From NCBI RefSeq assembly GCF_014638845.1, contig NZ_BMFP01000010.1, forward strand, positions 1-64,000: a stretch of DNA of 64,000 nucleotides, read 5' to 3'. The first letter of the stretch is position 1. Every line of letters begins with the position of its first letter. This DNA comes from Pontibacter amylolyticus (GTDB lineage: Bacteria; Bacteroidota; Bacteroidia; Cytophagales; Hymenobacteraceae). Positions 1-8,531 of the stretch are shown here, one piece after another. Both the position numbers and the translations under genes were made by a program. A model generated the notes under the pieces. The model worked only from the letters and a program-made list of their open reading frames with translations. It searched no databases and had not been told where the DNA came from.

Positions 1-70
1 TCGTCTCTTGCATATAAGTCAACTTTTGTGTCAACTCATTTCAGGACGGTACACCTGTTAAATCAAAAAA

Positions 71-102
71 GCCGCTCTGTCTAGACAGAGCGGCTTTTTT
101 GT
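71..102 (-). terminator. Rho-independent terminator after rng
   Basis: A perfect 12-bp inverted repeat (GCCGCTCTGTCT and its complement, 71-94) is flanked by an A run on the left and a T run on the right. It lies just below the stop codon of the ribonuclease G gene. The A/T runs on both sides mean it could also stop transcription arriving from the left on the plus strand. Confidence 0.9.
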
Positions 103-107
103 TGCCT

Positions 108-1715
108 TTAAATCTGATTAAAATTTTCTTGATCCTGCACCCCGTTCACCTCCGTCAGGGCGGTGCGCAGCTCTATTTCTTCGCCTTTGTCGTCCATTAC
201 CTTAAAGTCAGTAATGCCGAGCGAAGTGTCTTTTACAAATTTCACCCACTTGAAGTAGTGGAAGAACCACTTCATCTGCTTGGAGATGACACCCGATGTA
301 TAGTAAGCATACAGGAAAGGGTGTACATACAATGTCAGACTTCTGTGGTTATGTCGCGTGAGCAGGTCGTCTACCGCCACGTCAATTTCATCAGTAATCA
401 GAATGCTGGCAGTTATCTTGCCGGTGCCGTTGCAAGTAGGGCATACCTCACCGGTCACAATATTCTGCTCTGGCCTTACACGCTGACGCGTGATCTGCAT
501 CAGGCCGAACTTAGAGATAGGCAGAACTGTCGACTTGGAACGGTCTCTCTTCAGTTCCTCTTTGACTACTTCGTATACTTTCTGGCGGTTTTCCGGCGAC
601 TTCATATCGATGAAGTCAATTACAATGATACCACCTATATCCCGGAGGCGCAGCTGACGGGCCACTTCTTTGGCGGCCATCATGTTCACGTTCAGTGCGG
701 TAGCCTCCTGATCGGTTTCGGTATTAGATTTGTTCCCACTGTTTACATCGACTACGTGCAGGGCCTCGGTGTGCTCTATTACCAGGTATCCGCCGCCTGG
801 TATGGTCACTGTTTTCCCGAAAGCAGCCTTTAGTTGCCGCTCGATGTTAAAGTGTTCGAAGGTTTTTGTCTTACCGGTATAGTGCTTCAGAATTTTTACT
901 TTGTCTGGCGCAATGCTACCGATGTATGCTTTGATCTCGTCATAGAGTGACTCGTCGTCCACTACTATGTTGTCAAAGCTCTCGTTCATTAAGTCTCTCA
1001 GAATGGACGAAGAACGACCCAGTTCCCCGATGATCTTGTCATTGGGTTTGGCTATCTTCAGCGATTTAAAGCCTTCTTCCCAGCTTTCCACCATGTTGCG
1101 CAGGTCTCTGTCGAGTTCTGCCACCTCACGGCCCTCTGCCACTGTCCGGATGATCACACCAAAGTTCTCCGGCTTGATCGAGGTGATCAGGCGCTTGAGC
1201 CGCGTGCGTTCTTCTTTGCTAACGATCTTTTTGGATACGCTTACCGTGTTTGAAAACGGCACGAGCACCAGGTATCGACCGGCGAGCGAGAGCTCGCAAG
1301 AAAGACGCGGTCCTTTGGTGGAAATCGGCTCTTTGACAATCTGCACCAAGAGTTGCTGTCCCTTTTTCAGAACATCAGCGATCTTGCCGAGCTTGTCAAT
1401 TTCTGGCTCGAATTTAGTCTGGTTAAGCTTTGCAGAAGCGTTCTTCTGTGTCTGTGCCGCCTTTACATACTTGTTCAGCGTTTTGACGTTGGCTCCCAGG
1501 TCATGGTAATGCAGAAATGCATCCTTGTGGTAGCCAATGTCAATAAAAGCGGCGTTTAGGCCTGGCATTACCTTTTTTACAGTTCCCAGAAAGATGTCGC
1601 CTACGATGTAGTTGGTATCTTTCTTTTCGTGGTGAAACTCAACAAGTCTCTTGTCCTGTAACAGGGCGATGCGCTCTCCATCCTGAGTAGAATTGATTAT
1701 AAGCTCGTTACTCAA
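108..1715 (-). CDS. rng: Ribonuclease G/E family endoribonuclease
   Basis: Single-strand-specific endoribonuclease of the RNase E/G family, involved in rRNA maturation and mRNA turnover in the cytoplasm. The 535-residue protein has an N-terminal S1-like RNA-binding region (about 35-125), then the catalytic core with the two metal-binding aspartates in VVDVNSG (D323) and VIDFIDM (D367). The zinc-link motif CPTCNGTG is at 425-432. The length fits RNase G without the long RNase E scaffold tail. It begins with ATG and is followed by a strong terminator; the gene for a 29-residue basic protein lies just upstream on the same strand. Family assignment is firm; the G-type label rests on length. Confidence 0.95.
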   Translation of the reverse strand: MSNELIINSTQDGERIALLQDKRLVEFHHEKKDTNYIVGDIFLGTVKKVMPGLNAAFIDIGYHKDAFLHYHDLGANVKTLNKYVKAAQTQKNASAKLNQTKFEPEIDKLGKIADVLKKGQQLLVQIVKEPISTKGPRLSCELSLAGRYLVLVPFSNTVSVSKKIVSKEERTRLKRLITSIKPENFGVIIRTVAEGREVAELDRDLRNMVESWEEGFKSLKIAKPNDKIIGELGRSSSILRDLMNESFDNIVVDDESLYDEIKAYIGSIAPDKVKILKHYTGKTKTFEHFNIERQLKAAFGKTVTIPGGGYLVIEHTEALHVVDVNSGNKSNTETDQEATALNVNMMAAKEVARQLRLRDIGGIIVIDFIDMKSPENRQKVYEVVKEELKRDRSKSTVLPISKFGLMQITRQRVRPEQNIVTGEVCPTCNGTGKITASILITDEIDVAVDDLLTRHNHRSLTLYVHPFLYAYYTSGVISKQMKWFFHYFKWVKFVKDTSLGITDFKVMDDKGEEIELRTALTEVNGVQDQENFNQI

Positions 1716-1740
1716 TTTCTCTCAAAGATTAGTTGGATGT

Positions 1741-1777
1741 ATAGACCAAAGCCCACAATTGCAGAAGCAATGTGGGC
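1741..1777 (-). terminator. Probable terminator between the small basic protein gene and rng
   Basis: An 11-bp stem (GCCCACA and TTGC arms with one bulged A, loop AGAA) lies at 1751-1777. On the minus strand it is followed by TTTGG, a short U-rich stretch. It sits 20 bp after the stop of the 29-codon gene, so it probably ends or attenuates that transcript before rng. Confidence 0.6.
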
Positions 1778-1797
1778 CTCAATAAACGCAGAAGAAA

Positions 1798-1887
1798 TTA
1801 CTTCTTCTTATGTCTGTTTTTTCTTAGACGCTTCTTTCTCTTGTGAGTAGCAATCTTATGTCTTTTTCTTTTCTTTCCGCAAGGCAT
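1798..1887 (-). CDS. Small basic protein, AURKAIP1/COX24-domain-like (29 aa)
   Basis: A 29-codon reading frame starting MPCGKKRKRHKIATHKRKKR and ending in KKK. More than half of the residues are Lys or Arg. Tiny proteins of this exact character (MPCGKKRKRHK...) are widespread in Bacteroidota and are annotated as AURKAIP1/COX24-domain proteins, a family related to a mitochondrial small-subunit ribosomal protein, so a ribosome-associated role is plausible but inferred. It is preceded by an A/T-rich leader and followed by a hairpin, and lies between the TPR gene and rng. It is easily missed because of its size. Confidence 0.85.
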   Translation of the reverse strand: MPCGKKRKRHKIATHKRKKRLRKNRHKKK

Positions 1888-1923
1888 AGTCTTGAAATTT
1901 TTATTAAGTGGTTAGTTCTTTTA

Positions 1924-2784
1924 TTACATTTTTGCCAGATACTCGTCAACAGAGGCTGTCAGGGCAGGGTCGCTGCTCATGGTCTTCACTTTGTTGAAAG
2001 TTCTGATTGCTTCTTCTTTCTTACCGGTTTCAGCCAGCGACACAGCCAGGTAGAAAGTGCCTTCTACGTGCTCAGGATTAACTGTTACCAGTTCCTGGAA
2101 ACGCTCGGCGGCTTTGTCCCACTGTCCGGACTGCACTGACAGGATGCCCAGGTTGAACAACGCCTTCTGGTTTTTCGGGTCTGTCGAAATCACCTCCCGC
2201 AGCAGCGTGATACCCTGCATTGGGTTTTCGCTGGCGATGTAGGTCATGGCTACGTTAGTTTTCGCATCCAGATCCGAAGGGTTGTTCTTGAGCACCTGCT
2301 CGTACATTTTACGGGCCTTGCCGCCCATTTCGCTTGCGCGCTGCTGTGTTGCCGCATACGTGAAGGCTTCGAAGTACTGGTCACCCGCTTTGCGGTAGCT
2401 CTTCTCACCCGGACGGGCATCAGCGGCTAACTCGTAGTAGTAACCTGCACTGTCAAACTTACTTGCTGCGGCATACGCTGCTGCCAGTTCGCCGGCCAAC
2501 AGGCCACGCGCCTTGGCATCAGTCGCTTTGTTGTAGCGGGCACGCACAGTGGCGAGTTCCATCAGTTGCTCTGGCGTAGCCATCGCGTGTACTCCATCAG
2601 CCGAAGCGGCCGGTGCAGCACCATGGTCATGGCCATCGTCTTCAGAGTGACCTTCCGGCAAAGCAGAGGTTTGTTCGGCAGCTACTGTGCTATCATCCTT
2701 TGTTACAACCACCTTAGGAAGAAAAAACATAGCCGCGGCCAATGCGATAGCTGCAACTAGTATCAGTATTTGAGCGCGTGACAT
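1924..2784 (-). CDS. Membrane-anchored TPR protein
   Basis: Protein of 286 residues with one N-terminal hydrophobic segment (about 5-24) after MSRAQ and no lipobox, so probably an inner-membrane anchor with a periplasmic body. A His/Asp-rich linker (GHSEDDGHDHG, about 46-56) follows. The rest is alpha-helical with several tetratricopeptide units (clearest around 165-275, e.g. NPSDLDAKTNVAMTY and DPKNQKALFNLGIL). TPR arrays mediate protein-protein contacts; the partner is unknown. It lies between the HU gene and the 29-aa basic protein gene, all on the minus strand. Confidence 0.75.
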   Translation of the reverse strand: MSRAQILILVAAIALAAAMFFLPKVVVTKDDSTVAAEQTSALPEGHSEDDGHDHGAAPAASADGVHAMATPEQLMELATVRARYNKATDAKARGLLAGELAAAYAAASKFDSAGYYYELAADARPGEKSYRKAGDQYFEAFTYAATQQRASEMGGKARKMYEQVLKNNPSDLDAKTNVAMTYIASENPMQGITLLREVISTDPKNQKALFNLGILSVQSGQWDKAAERFQELVTVNPEHVEGTFYLAVSLAETGKKEEAIRTFNKVKTMSSDPALTASVDEYLAKM

Positions 2785-2856
2785 GAGTTTCTGTTTTCTT
2801 TAAGTGACTGTATTTTAAATGATAAACTTTAAGCAACCGGCAAATATACGAAAGAA

Positions 2857-3162
2857 TTAAGAATGAGCCAGTTCTTTGATCTTTTTGCTGTTCTTAATCT
2901 TAGCAATAAAGGTCTTGGATGGCTTGAAGCTTGGAATAAAGTGCTCATCAATAATGATGGAAGTGTTCTTCGAAATGTTACGAGCCACTTTCTTTGCGCG
3001 CTTCTTGTTTACAAAGCTTCCAAAACCTCTCACGTAGATGTTGTTGCCGTCAGCCATTGAGTCTTTCACTACTTTGAAAAACGCTTCGATGGTAGATTGC
3101 ACATCAGCCTTATCAATCCCTGTTTTATCAGCAATTTCTGATATTACTTCTGCTTTAGTCAC
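2857..3162 (-). CDS. HU/IHF family DNA-binding protein
   Basis: Small histone-like protein (101 residues) that bends and compacts DNA as a dimer. It shows the HU fold: an N-terminal helical pair (MTKAEVISEIADKTGIDKAD), the turn YVRGFGSF (about 43-50), a basic arm region with KKRAKKVARN and a C-terminal IPSFKPSKTF segment. It starts with GTG; no better ATG precedes the conserved N-terminus. The C-terminus is slightly longer than classical HU (about 90 aa). It is transcribed away from mutY; the neighbourhood HU-mutY-ssb-gldE-gldD is a recurring Bacteroidota order. Confidence 0.93.
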   Translation of the reverse strand: MTKAEVISEIADKTGIDKADVQSTIEAFFKVVKDSMADGNNIYVRGFGSFVNKKRAKKVARNISKNTSIIIDEHFIPSFKPSKTFIAKIKNSKKIKELAHS

Positions 3163-3516
3163 TTTCTTAGATTTTTATAAATTAGAAATAAGTTAACTTT
3201 CTATTTTTCAGGAGGAACCACAGCGCTGTCGTTCTCCATTTTTCGGGGCACAAAGGTATACCTACTTTTCGACAAGTAAAAGCTTTAGCATTAAATTATT
3301 ACAGATTGTGCCTTGCCTAAACCGATCGGGCTTAGCCCCTTTTCGCCGGCCACACTGCTACAATACCCGTGCCAGCTTGCCAACTCCCTAACGCGGGCTA
3401 TGTGCTTATATTTTAGGCAGATACCATTATCTTACAAATTCCCCGCAACTCCTTTCCAGAACAAAGCTTTATCTTTGTCTGTTTCCATCCCCTACACTAA
3501 CCACCCTAAGTCAGCT

Positions 3517-4608
3517 ATGGAAAATAAGCCCAGCCCTTTGTTTGCCCAGACCATTATGGACTGGTATCAGCGCCACAAAAGGGCCCTGCCCTGGCGCGAC
3601 ACTACCGACCCCTACCTGATCTGGCTTTCCGAAGTAATCCTGCAACAGACGCGTGTGGCCCAGGGCCTGCCCTATTTCCAGCGCTTTGCTGAGGCATACC
3701 CTACGGTGCAGCACCTGGCTGCCGCCCCCCAGGATGAAGTGCTCCGCCTCTGGCAGGGGCTCGGCTATTACTCCAGGGCCCGTAACATGCACCACACAGC
3801 CCAGCAGATCGTGCAGGAGTATGGCGGCGTGTTTCCAAATAGGTATGAAGAGCTGCTGAAACTGCGCGGGGTCGGAAGCTACACCGCCGCCGCGATCGCC
3901 TCTTTTGCCTTCAGAGAGAAGGTGGCCGTGCTGGATGGCAATGTATTCAGAGTGCTGGCGCGGGTGTTCGGTCTGTCCGATGATATTGCGGTTCCCGCTT
4001 CGCGCAAGGTGTTTCAGCGGTTAGCCGATGAACTTATACCTGCCGAAGCGCCCGACACGTTTAACCAGGCTATTATGGAGTTTGGCGCCATCCAGTGCAC
4101 GCCCGTCATGCCTGACTGCCTGTTCTGCCCGCTGCAGCAGTCCTGCTTTGCCTTTAACCATGGGCTGGTGCAGGAACTGCCGGTAAAGTCGAAGGCCAAG
4201 GCTGCGCGGCCGCGCTTCTTTCACTACATGGTGTTTGCGCACGGGGGCGAGTATTACATGCGGAAGCGCCTGAGCGGCGATATCTGGGAAGGACTGTACG
4301 ATTTCTACCTGCACGAGAGCGACTCCAAGACATTAGACACTGCCAAACTGCTGCAGGAACTGAACGACGCAGGTATAGCCGTGCAGGAATCGCACCTTTT
4401 GCCACCCCGCAAAGAATACAGGCATGTGCTTAGCCATCAGAAAATTACGGCTCGTTTTTATCTGATTCAGCTTGATTTTCGTTTAAAAGAGGAAGTTTTG
4501 CAGGAGGCACGACTGGTACCCTATTCATCTGAAAAAATAGAAGTATTACCGAAGCCAATTCTTATCGACAGCTATTTGAAAGATGAGAAGATTTTACTAA
4601 ATTTATAA
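3517..4608 (+). CDS. mutY: A/G-specific adenine glycosylase MutY
   Basis: Base-excision repair glycosylase removing adenine mispaired with 8-oxoguanine or guanine. The 363-residue protein has the catalytic glutamate in SEVILQQTRV (E39), a helix-hairpin-helix (LRGVGSYTAAAI) followed by the conserved Asp in VLDGNVFR, and a [4Fe-4S] cluster motif C-x6-C-x2-C-x5-C. The C-terminal third is the NUDIX-like 8-oxoG recognition domain. The frame is open further upstream to 3313, but that extension is Pro/Leu-rich and not MutY-like; the ATG at 3517 matches the family N-terminus. First gene of the plus-strand run mutY-ssb-gldE-gldD. Confidence 0.95.
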   Translation: MENKPSPLFAQTIMDWYQRHKRALPWRDTTDPYLIWLSEVILQQTRVAQGLPYFQRFAEAYPTVQHLAAAPQDEVLRLWQGLGYYSRARNMHHTAQQIVQEYGGVFPNRYEELLKLRGVGSYTAAAIASFAFREKVAVLDGNVFRVLARVFGLSDDIAVPASRKVFQRLADELIPAEAPDTFNQAIMEFGAIQCTPVMPDCLFCPLQQSCFAFNHGLVQELPVKSKAKAARPRFFHYMVFAHGGEYYMRKRLSGDIWEGLYDFYLHESDSKTLDTAKLLQELNDAGIAVQESHLLPPRKEYRHVLSHQKITARFYLIQLDFRLKEEVLQEARLVPYSSEKIEVLPKPILIDSYLKDEKILLNL

Positions 4609-4718
4609 ACTGAAACTTTTCTGTTTGCAAATGCATTCTAGAGGTTCAGTAGCCATAATTGCCTCCGGCTTGGTTGTCGGAGTAGCCCAAATCAATTTAA
4701 TATTAACCAAAAAAAGAC

Positions 4719-5204
4719 ATGGCAAGTGTAAACAAAGTCATCCTTATCGGAAACCTTGGTAAGGACCCGGAAGTTCGCCACCTCGAAGGCGGTGTAGCTG
4801 TAGCGCGTTTCCCGATCGCTACTTCCGAAACATTCAAAGACAAAAATGGCGAGCGCCAGGAGCGCACCGAGTGGCACAACATCGTGCTGTGGCGTGGTCT
4901 GGCTGAAGTAGCCGAAAAGTACCTGCGCAAAGGACAGTCTGTCTTCATTGAAGGCAAGATCCGCACTAACAGCTACCAGGACAAAGAAGGCGTTCAGCGC
5001 TATAGCACCGAAATCGTAGCTGACAACATGACGATGCTGAGTGCGCGTGAAGGCGGCAATGGTGGCTCAGGCAGCTTCCAGGGCGGTGCTCCTTCGCAGT
5101 CGGCGGGACAATCGCAATCCTCAGGTCAGGGCAGTGCCGCCGCATCAGGCAAGAGCAATGCTTCTGCCTTCCAGAACGACGAGCCAGACGACCTGCCGTT
5201 CTAA
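4719..5204 (+). CDS. ssb: Single-stranded DNA-binding protein
   Basis: Homotetrameric SSB for replication, recombination and repair. The N-terminal OB fold starts MASVNKVILIGNLGKDPEVR and ends near residue 108. A Gly/Ser/Gln-rich flexible linker follows, and the tail is acidic, DEPDDLPF, the docking tip recognised by SSB partners such as RecG (encoded 3.4 kb downstream). Length 161 aa is normal. Codon use is biased and there is no AGGTATA word in the gene, as in other highly expressed genes here. Confidence 0.97.
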   Translation: MASVNKVILIGNLGKDPEVRHLEGGVAVARFPIATSETFKDKNGERQERTEWHNIVLWRGLAEVAEKYLRKGQSVFIEGKIRTNSYQDKEGVQRYSTEIVADNMTMLSAREGGNGGSGSFQGGAPSQSAGQSQSSGQGSAAASGKSNASAFQNDEPDDLPF

Positions 5205-5230
5205 CCCATGTTTAACCTAACTAGCTGATT

Positions 5231-6601
5231 TTGGACAGTTTAGATTCCGGAGACCCCCTAAGTTATAGCTTACTGCAACTTTTACAAAGCGCAACGGCTT
5301 TACTTAGAATTGAATATATCGCAGCCATCTCGGCCTGCTTTATCTTATTGCTGCTCTCTGCCCTCACTTCGGGGGCGGAGGCAGCTTTTTTCTCGCTCAC
5401 TCCCCAGGAAATCGAGAAAGCCAGAACGAGCAAAGACAAAAAGCTCCAGCTGGTGCATCACCTGCTTCAGGCCCCGCGCCAACTGTTGGCCTCTCTTCTG
5501 ATCATCAACAACGCGATCAATGTCAGCATCATTACCCTCTGCGCCTATATTGCGTGGCAGGTAACCGGTTCTGCGTCTTTAACATCCTTCACGCTGCTTC
5601 TGAGTGTGCTGGTCGTCACGTTCCTGATCGTGTTTTTTGGTGAAGTGCTGCCTAAAGTATACGCCCGCAGACACGGAACTGCCATTGCACAGCTTATGGC
5701 CCCCATCCTTTCTGCCCTGGCTCCTGTGCTGAAACCGCTTGCCTGGGTGCTAACCCGCATCAGCTCCTACATTGACAGACGCTACCGGGTCCGGTCCTAC
5801 AACAACACGTTGGAGGAACTGCATCACAGCTTGGATGTGGCTTTGTCTAATGAAGAGACCTCGCCGGAAGAGCGGAAAATCTTACGGGGTATCGTCAACT
5901 TCGGCTCGATCACGATCAAGCAGATCATGCGCCCGCGGATGGATATTGTGGCATTCCCGCAGAGTGCCACGTTGCCGGAGCTTCTTCCGCAAATCATCCA
6001 ATGGGGCTATTCGCGCGTGCCGGTCTATACCGAAAGCACCGACAGCATCGACGGTATTCTGTATGTAAAGGACCTGTTGCCGCACCTCGACAAAGGAGCT
6101 GATTTTAAATGGCAGAACTTGATTAGGGCGCCTTTTTATGTGCCGGAGACCAAGCACATCTCCAACCTGCTGCAGGACTTCCGGGAAAAGCATGTGCACA
6201 TGGCTATTGTGGTAAACGAGTATGGCACGACGGCAGGCCTGCTGACGATGGAAGATGTGATCGAGGAGATTGTGGGCGAGATCAACGACGAGTTTGACGA
6301 CGGAGACGAGATCATTTACTCACAACTCGACGAAAATACCTTTATCTTTGACGGCAAAACATCGCTGCACGACTTTTGCAAGATCACGGAAGTTCCGTTC
6401 GACGCCTTTAACGAGGTCAAGAGCGAGCACGAAACGGTGGCTGGCCTGATGCTGGCGCTCTTTGGTCGCATTCCGTTTGTGGGCGAGGAAGTGTCGTATG
6501 GCCGCTACTTCTTTACGGTGGAGTCGGCGGACAATAAGCGTGTAAAACGAGTCAAGATTAATGTCGCAAGCAAAAAAGAGCACTATCATAAAGTCAGCTA
6601 A
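5231..6601 (+). CDS. gldE: Gliding motility-associated protein GldE (CNNM/CBS transporter-like)
   Basis: Inner-membrane protein of 456 residues with the CNNM/DUF21 transmembrane region (several hydrophobic segments in about 35-170), a pair of CBS domains (about 215-345) and a C-terminal CorC/HlyC-type domain. In flavobacteria GldE is needed with GldD for gliding and type IX secretion, and the two genes are adjacent as here. It starts with TTG at 5231; no ATG lies between the ssb stop and the conserved N-terminus. It overlaps gldD by 41 bp, implying co-translation. Confidence 0.92.
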   Translation: MDSLDSGDPLSYSLLQLLQSATALLRIEYIAAISACFILLLLSALTSGAEAAFFSLTPQEIEKARTSKDKKLQLVHHLLQAPRQLLASLLIINNAINVSIITLCAYIAWQVTGSASLTSFTLLLSVLVVTFLIVFFGEVLPKVYARRHGTAIAQLMAPILSALAPVLKPLAWVLTRISSYIDRRYRVRSYNNTLEELHHSLDVALSNEETSPEERKILRGIVNFGSITIKQIMRPRMDIVAFPQSATLPELLPQIIQWGYSRVPVYTESTDSIDGILYVKDLLPHLDKGADFKWQNLIRAPFYVPETKHISNLLQDFREKHVHMAIVVNEYGTTAGLLTMEDVIEEIVGEINDEFDDGDEIIYSQLDENTFIFDGKTSLHDFCKITEVPFDAFNEVKSEHETVAGLMLALFGRIPFVGEEVSYGRYFFTVESADNKRVKRVKINVASKKEHYHKVS

Positions 6602-7181
6602 ACTGCAAATGGTCCTGTGGGCAGGTATGGCCCTGGCCGTAGCTAGCTGTAACTCCGAGTATACCCCTAAGCCAAAAGGATACAACCGCATCGACCTGCC
6701 CGCGGCCGCTTACCAGCCGTTGCAGGACGAGCACCCCTATACCTTCGAGTACTCGAAGCACGCCAAGATCCGGCCGGACTCCTCGATGATCGCCCAGCCG
6801 CATTGGATCAACATCATCTACCCGAACCTGGGAGCCAACGTGCAGCTGACGTATAAGGCCATCAACAATAATCCGAAAATGTTGAACGACCTGATAGAAG
6901 ATGCTCGCAAACTGACTGGCAAACACCAGATAAAGGCGTACTCGATTGAGGAAACGGAGATCCGGACACCACAGGGCGATATCGCTTCGGTATTCGAACT
7001 GGAAGGCGAGATTCCAAGCCAGTTTCAGTTCTATGTGACGGATACCACCACGCACTTCTTCCGGGGAGCGCTCTACTTTACAACCGCTACCCAAAACGAC
7101 TCACTGGCCCCTGTGATTGAGTATGTGAAAAAGGATATTGTGCACATGCTGAATACGCTGGAGTTTAAGGATAAGAAGTAG
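6561..7181 (+). CDS. gldD: Gliding motility lipoprotein GldD
   Basis: Lipoprotein of 206 residues associated with gliding and type IX secretion. The N-terminus has a basic stretch (KKSTIIKSAK), a hydrophobic core and the lipobox AVASC (Cys about 30). The motif YTPKPKGYNRIDLP directly after it is typical of GldD. The start at 6561 lies inside gldE; an in-frame ATG at 6609 would avoid the overlap but would remove the positive n-region of the signal peptide, so the overlapping start is preferred. A strong terminator follows. Confidence 0.92.
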   Translation: MSQAKKSTIIKSAKLQMVLWAGMALAVASCNSEYTPKPKGYNRIDLPAAAYQPLQDEHPYTFEYSKHAKIRPDSSMIAQPHWINIIYPNLGANVQLTYKAINNNPKMLNDLIEDARKLTGKHQIKAYSIEETEIRTPQGDIASVFELEGEIPSQFQFYVTDTTTHFFRGALYFTTATQNDSLAPVIEYVKKDIVHMLNTLEFKDKK

Positions 7182-7186
7182 GTTTA

Positions 7187-7221
7187 TTTGACAAAAGACT
7201 TTGTGACAAAGGACAAAAGAC
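7187..7221 (+). repeat. Intergenic repeat family A, copy 1
   Basis: Contains TTGACAAAAGAC followed by GTGACAAAGGACAAAAGAC. Two close relatives border the four-helix-bundle gene at 15.8-16.3 kb. It lies between the gldD stop and the hairpin of its terminator, and its last bases merge into that stem. No protein is encoded by it. Confidence 0.7.
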
Positions 7222-7247
7222 CGTGGGTATACCCGCGGTCTTTTTTG
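7219..7247 (+). terminator. Rho-independent terminator after gldD
   Basis: The stem GACCGTGGG/CCCGCGGTC (one G-T pair) has loop TATA at 7219-7240 and is followed by six T. It ends the mutY-ssb-gldE-gldD run. The loop plus flanks read GGGTATACCC, a near match to the AGGTATA word common in this window. Confidence 0.88.
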
Positions 7248-7372
7248 TTTATGTTCAGTTCGGATGGTCGATGTCCATTTGGAATAGCTTCCGTGCCACA
7301 AAATAAACACGGCGCTCCAGGTATAACAAACTGATATTCACTATATTTAGCATACCACCCACTATTGCTGCT

Positions 7373-7918
7373 GTGAAACTACGTTCCAAACTTATGCTAT
7401 TGCTCCTGCCGCTGCTGTTTGCGGCCTGCAAAAAGGACGAGCTGAAACTGCTGCCCGATGCCACCCAAACGGGCGCTGACACCATGGGGGCTATGGTGAA
7501 CAACAAGGCCTGGGTAGCGAACGGCGGTGCTGGCTTTAATCCCCCTGATCCTGTGGAAGGTGGGTATCTGGCATCAAGATCCTATGACGAAACCCGTAAC
7601 AATGTGCTCATAAGTGCTTACAGAAAGGACAAGACCGGCTTTCAGCTTTACCTCCGTAACGTGTCTCAGCCAGGGGAGTATTCCCTAAACTCTACCACTA
7701 ACTTGTTCGGCGGCGAACTGAAGCAACCCCAGAATTATGGAGCCTACTACATACCTGGCAAGCTGTATATGACCACGAGTAGGTATACGGGAAAGGTCAT
7801 CGTCACCCGGGCAGACACCGTTAACAGAATTGTGTCGGGCATTTTCGCTTTCAAGGCGGTGCATGGCAAAGACACGGTAACAGTAACCAATGGTCGCTTT
7901 GACGTGGGCACATTCTAA
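7373..7918 (+). CDS. Putative lipoprotein, DUF6252-like
   Basis: Protein of 181 residues with a lipoprotein signal peptide (MKLRSKLMLLLLPLLFAAC, Cys19). The start of the mature part, LLPDATQTGADTMGAMVNNKAWVA, resembles the DUF6252 family of Bacteroidota lipoproteins (pattern TQTGxxTxGxxVNGKxW). The remainder is beta-rich and ends VSGIFAFKAVHGKDTVTVTN, close to the end of the next gene, so the two look like tandem paralogues. It starts with GTG. No function is known; an outer-membrane or periplasmic role is only inferred from the lipobox. Confidence 0.72.
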   Translation: MKLRSKLMLLLLPLLFAACKKDELKLLPDATQTGADTMGAMVNNKAWVANGGAGFNPPDPVEGGYLASRSYDETRNNVLISAYRKDKTGFQLYLRNVSQPGEYSLNSTTNLFGGELKQPQNYGAYYIPGKLYMTTSRYTGKVIVTRADTVNRIVSGIFAFKAVHGKDTVTVTNGRFDVGTF

Positions 7919-7988
7919 ACGCAATGCTTGTTGGCGTTGCTCTTATCAATGGTTACAAAGCTCACGGCATGAAACACGACAGTTACAT

Positions 7989-8461
7989 ATGAAGACAAGC
8001 TATACTTTCTGATATTTCTTGTAGGCCTGCTTTCCTGCTCCAAGGACAGCTTCTGTGATGAATCATTTTGCGTCAAGATAAACGGTAAAAAATGGTGGCC
8101 GGGCAGTGGCTTTAAAACAAACTCGCTGTCATTTACTCTGACGGATAACGGAAACAGATTCTGGTTTAGCGCTCAAAACGGTTCTACCTCTCTCCTGGTG
8201 AGTGTGAGAGATACAATCAATGGCATCAGAGTAAGGGATTATGAACTTGGTGAGCATTTCAATGCTGGCTATTACACCCAAGATACGAACATGGATTTTC
8301 GCACGGACAAGATGCGTACTGGGTCTTTATCCATTTCCTCAATCGATCGATATAAAAGAACAATATCCGGTACGTTCCATTTTAAAGCCCATAACTCCAC
8401 AACAGGCGAAGTGGTGGAGATCTCGAATGGCAGTTTCAATGCAACATACTACGAATTCTGA
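7989..8461 (+). pseudogene. DUF6252-like lipoprotein with frameshift in the signal peptide
   Basis: The ATG at 7989 gives MKTSYTF and then stops at TGA (8010). One base out of phase, the frame reads LIFLVGLLSCSKDSFCDES and stays open to 8461, encoding about 150 residues with INGKKWWPGSGF and a C-terminus (TISGTFHFKAHN, VEISNGSF) matching the upstream lipoprotein. Adding one base near 8008 would restore a normal lipoprotein signal peptide (lipobox GLLSC). The long frame has no ATG/GTG/TTG before 8198. So this is either a recently broken gene or a one-base sequencing error. The GTG at 8198 alone would give an 87-aa C-terminal piece without a signal. Confidence 0.75.
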
Positions 8462-8531
8462 GCAAAGCGCACAATTCGATTGGGCCGAGTTATACAGACT
8501 TTTATACATACTGCCACGATTCACGACACAT

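Noticed and set aside
99..833. Long plus-strand frame opposite ribonuclease G
   Set aside because: It is the complement of a gene with clear RNase E/G catalytic motifs; the opposite frame has no recognisable domain.
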